From assembly GCF_943181415.1 (NCBI RefSeq), contig NZ_CALPBZ010000001.1, forward strand, positions 1-64,000: a DNA stretch of 64,000 nt. Reading direction: 5' to 3'. Position numbers and translations under genes: made by a program. This document shows positions 61,700 to 64,000 of this stretch, in pieces. This stretch comes from Microbacterium sp. Marseille-Q6648 (GTDB lineage Bacteria; Actinomycetota; Actinomycetes; Actinomycetales; Microbacteriaceae). Position 1 is the first letter of the stretch. The number at the start of each line of letters is the position of its first letter. The notes under the pieces were generated by a model. The model was not told the DNA's origin and did no database searches. It worked only from the letters and a program-made list of their open reading frames with translations.

Positions 61700-62752
61700 A
61701 TGCCATCACCCGTTGACCGCGAGAAGGCCCTGGAATCGGCCCTCGCCCAGATCGACCGGCAGTTCGGGAAGGGCTCGGTCATGCGTCTCGGCAGCGACGA
61801 GCGCGCTCCCGTCGAGGTCGTCCCCACCGGCTCCATCGCCCTCGACGTCGCCCTCGGCATCGGCGGACTTCCGCGGGGCCGCATCATCGAGATCTACGGC
61901 CCGGAATCGTCGGGTAAGACGACGCTGACGCTCCACGCGATCGCGAATGTGCAGCGTGCGGGCGGGATCGCCGCCTTCGTGGACGCCGAGCACGCACTCG
62001 ACCCCGACTACGCGCAGAAGCTGGGCGTGGACATCGACTCGCTGCTTGTCTCGCAGCCCGACACGGGGGAGCAGGCGCTCGAGATCGCCGACATGCTCGT
62101 GCGCTCCGGCGCGATCGACCTCGTCGTGATCGACTCCGTCGCCGCACTCGTGCCGAAGGCCGAGATCGAGGGCGAGATGGGCGACTCCCATGTCGGTCTG
62201 CAAGCGCGCCTGATGTCGCAGGCGCTGCGCAAGCTGACCGGTGGGCTGAACCAGACGAACACCACCATGATCTTCATCAACCAGCTGCGCGAGAAGATCG
62301 GCGTGTTCTTCGGCTCGCCCGAGACGACCGCCGGCGGCAAGGCCCTGAAGTTCTATGCGTCGGTGCGCCTCGACATCCGGCGTATCGAAACGCTCAAGGA
62401 CGGCACCGAGGCGGTCGGCAACCGGACCCGCGTCAAGGTCGTGAAGAACAAGATGGCCCCGCCGTTCAAGCAGGCGGAGTTCGACATCCTCTACGGCGTC
62501 GGCATCTCGCGCGAGGGCAGCCTGATCGACTTCGGCGTCGAGCACGGCATCGTGAAGAAGTCGGGCGCGTGGTACACCTACGACGGCGAGCAGCTGGGCC
62601 AGGGCAAGGAGAACGCCCGCAATTTCCTGCTGAAGAACGCCGACATCGCCGCGGACATCGAATCGAAGATCAAGGTCAAGCTCGGCATCGGGCAGCCCAA
62701 GGCCGTCGATGCGCCCACGAAGGACGAGCTGGCGGCGCGCCGCCCCGCGTGA
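61700..62752 (+). CDS. recA: Recombinase RecA
   Basis: RecA forms the ATP-dependent strand-exchange filament and triggers LexA cleavage. The 350-residue protein has Walker [52 protein letters not shown] (Walker B and L1), [27 protein letters not shown] (L2) and a C-terminal lysine-rich domain. No intein is present. The ATG at 61700 has AAGGAG 6 nt upstream; an in-frame GTG at 61682 overlaps that site and is rejected. It shares one base with recX (TGATG). Confidence 0.98.
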   Translation: MPSPVDREKALESALAQIDRQFGKGSVMRLGSDERAPVEVVPTGSIALDVALGIGGLPRGRIIEIYGPESSGKTTLTLHAIANVQRAGGIAAFVDAEHALDPDYAQKLGVDIDSLLVSQPDTGEQALEIADMLVRSGAIDLVVIDSVAALVPKAEIEGEMGDSHVGLQARLMSQALRKLTGGLNQTNTTMIFINQLREKIGVFFGSPETTAGGKALKFYASVRLDIRRIETLKDGTEAVGNRTRVKVVKNKMAPPFKQAEFDILYGVGISREGSLIDFGVEHGIVKKSGAWYTYDGEQLGQGKENARNFLLKNADIAADIESKIKVKLGIGQPKAVDAPTKDELAARRPA

Positions 62753-63489
62753 TGGTCCGTTTCATCGATGCGGGAGACGAGCCCGCCGACGTCGACACGG
62801 CGTCCGGCGGGCCCGTCGCCCCCGTCATTCCGCTGTTCGAGCGCCGTGGGACGCAGCACGAGGCGTCCACGGCGCCGACGCGGGCTGAGGACCGGCGTCG
62901 TCCACTCGCCGGCGGGGCGCGCAGAGCCCGGGAGCGTGACGAGACCGAGCGAGACGAGACCGATCGAGACGAGCCCGATCGAGACGAGGCAGCGCGCGAG
63001 GGCGCTGAGCGCGATGCGGCCGAGCGCACGCTGCTGCGAAAGCTTCGAGTCCGCTCGCTGTCGGTGCGCGAGGCGAGGTCGGTGCTCGGCGAACAGGGTC
63101 TTCCTACCGACGAGGTCGACGACGTCCTCCAGACGTTCCTCGATCGCGGCTATCTCGACGACGCTGCTCTGGCCGAGCAGCTCACCCATGCGGCCGTCGA
63201 CCGGAAGGGCCACGGCCGTCGCGTCATCGCGCAGACGCTCGCCAAGCGAGGCGTCCCGCGGGACGTCGCCGATGCCGCCCTGGAGGCGCTTCCGGACGAC
63301 GACGCCGAGCGCGCCCTGGAGTTCGCACGCTCGAAGGCGCGGTCCATGGCCTCGCTCGACGGCGACACCGCCCTGCGCCGCCTCATGGGCCAGCTCGCCC
63401 GCCGCGGCTACGGCGGTTCCGCCGCCATGTCGGCGGCGAAGCAGGCCCTCGCCGAGTACGACGAGCCGCGGCGCGTCCGCTTCGACTGA
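62752..63489 (+). CDS. recX: Regulatory protein RecX with extended charged N-terminus
   Basis: RecX caps and limits RecA filaments. The 245-residue protein has a RecX core from about residue 92 (TLLRKLRVRSLSVREARSVL, VLQTFLDRGYLDDAALAEQLTHAAV, GHGRRVIAQTLAKRGV, ALRRLMGQLARRGYGGSAAMSAAKQAL). The first ~90 residues are an extension with a DRDE-type tandem (ERDETDRDEPDRDEA) from a 15-nt repeat. ATG overlaps the recA stop, so RecX is coupled to RecA synthesis. Confidence 0.92.
   Translation: MVRFIDAGDEPADVDTASGGPVAPVIPLFERRGTQHEASTAPTRAEDRRRPLAGGARRARERDETERDETDRDEPDRDEAAREGAERDAAERTLLRKLRVRSLSVREARSVLGEQGLPTDEVDDVLQTFLDRGYLDDAALAEQLTHAAVDRKGHGRRVIAQTLAKRGVPRDVADAALEALPDDDAERALEFARSKARSMASLDGDTALRRLMGQLARRGYGGSAAMSAAKQALAEYDEPRRVRFD
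62937..62990 (+). repeat. 15-nt tandem repeat in recX
   Basis: About three and a half units of GACGAGACCGATCGA type encode DE(T/P)xR repeats in the charged N-terminal extension of RecX. Confidence 0.75.
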
Positions 63490-63534
63490 TCCCGGGGGCG
63501 GGTCCCGGCAACCGCTCGTAGAATGGCACCCATC

Positions 63535-64000
63535 ATGTCGATGCCCTCCAGCACCCCCACGCTCATCTCGCCGTCCGCGGCGGCGACGAGCATCGACGGC
63601 CGCGCGCGCACCTACGAAGTCCGCACGTTCGGCTGCCAGATGAATGTCCACGACTCCGAGCGCCTCTCCGGTTCGCTCGAAAGCGCGGGATATGTCCGTG
63701 CCGAGAGCGGCGAAGAGGCCGACGTCGTCGTGATCAACACGTGCGCCGTCCGAGACAACGCCGCCGGCAAGCTCTACGGCACCCTCGGACACTTGAAGTC
63801 GCGCAAGGACAAGCGCGAGGGGATGCAGATCGCCGTGGGCGGCTGCATGGCCCAGATGGACAAGCAGGCGGTGCTCGACAAGGCCCCCTGGGTCGATGTC
63901 GTCTTCGGAACCCACAACATGGGTTCCCTGCCGAGCCTGCTCGAGCGCGCCCGGCACAACGGCGAGGCCGAGCTCGAGATCCTCGAAGCGCTCGAGGTCT
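63535..64000 (+). CDS. miaB: tRNA-2-methylthio-N6-dimethylallyladenosine synthase, 3' end outside window
   Basis: MiaB is a radical-SAM methylthiotransferase that modifies A37 of tRNAs. The visible 155 residues contain the N-terminal UPF0004 domain with its three [4Fe-4S] cysteines: [33 protein letters not shown] and [10 protein letters not shown]. The radical-SAM CxxxCxxC and TRAM domains lie beyond the window. TAGAAT at 63519-63524 is the -10, 10 nt before the ATG; a second in-frame ATG lies at 63541. miaB normally follows recX. Confidence 0.94.
   Translation, partial: MSMPSSTPTLISPSAAATSIDGRARTYEVRTFGCQMNVHDSERLSGSLESAGYVRAESGEEADVVVINTCAVRDNAAGKLYGTLGHLKSRKDKREGMQIAVGGCMAQMDKQAVLDKAPWVDVVFGTHNMGSLPSLLERARHNGEAELEILEALEV

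Overview
This window is very GC-rich (about 70 % by eye) and reads as the core chromosome of a high-GC Gram-positive bacterium of the family Microbacteriaceae, most likely Microbacterium. The evidence is the gene order (infB-rbfA-truB-ribF; ftsK-pgsA-cinA-HTH-DUF3046-recA-recX-miaB), the actinobacterial families DUF3046 and DUF5302, the short MutY, the CE1758/CE1759 luciferase-like pair, and the abundance of -10 elements (TANNNT) placed 6-7 nt before start codons, which implies leaderless transcripts. The genus is an inference; no rRNA or tRNA gene is visible.

Layout. 1-9 kb: an IF-2 gene whose first ~175 bases are a PurD fragment in the same frame, then rbfA, a flavodoxin, mutY, truB, a secreted M23/SH3b wall hydrolase and ribF. 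9-13 kb: deoxyribose catabolism (deoC with two aldehyde-dehydrogenase-family genes) and an exporter. 14-20 kb: glycerophosphodiesterase, a lipoprotein, an SNF2 helicase and phosphofructokinase. 19-20.5 kb: an AbiEi/Vsr-like protein lying between inverted copies of an intergenic repeat. 20.5-36.7 kb: oligopeptidase B, a membrane sulfite-oxidase-like protein, a phosphate transporter behind a candidate PHO box, a metallophosphoesterase, aspartase, a fumarylacetoacetase-family enzyme, PrsW, an FKBP isomerase, a YceI protein, two exporters, rpsO and an acyltransferase. 36.7-42.6 kb: accessory genes between rpsO and pnp (flavin monooxygenase/FMN reductase pair, nuclease, DedA, a glycosyltransferase-SGNH fusion). 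42.6-56.4 kb: an Actino-pnp-like leader and pnp, a degenerate aldo/keto reductase, dapB, a thiol-redox cluster, thyA-folA, dapA and RNase J. 56.4-64 kb: ftsK, pgsA, cinA, a ClgR-like regulator, recA with a SOS box, recX and the start of miaB.

Functionally, the window joins translation and RNA decay (infB, rbfA, truB, rpsO, pnp, rnj, miaB), DNA repair and chromosome handling (mutY, recA, recX, ftsK, SNF2), lysine/DAP and wall metabolism (dapA, dapB, M23), folate/dTMP synthesis (thyA, folA) and redox or phosphate homeostasis. Three places look like assembly or indel problems: the PurD-InfB join, and single-base frame breaks in C-runs near the N-termini of ptrB and rnj.

Most interesting points: the wHTH-nuclease-like gene flanked by inverted dispersed repeats; the glycosyltransferase-SGNH fusion; a 13-bp-stem RNA element ahead of the FKBP gene; an AT-rich operator-like box shared by the YceI gene and the flavin pair; an aldo/keto reductase without its catalytic tetrad; and an over-represented GGATGCC word.
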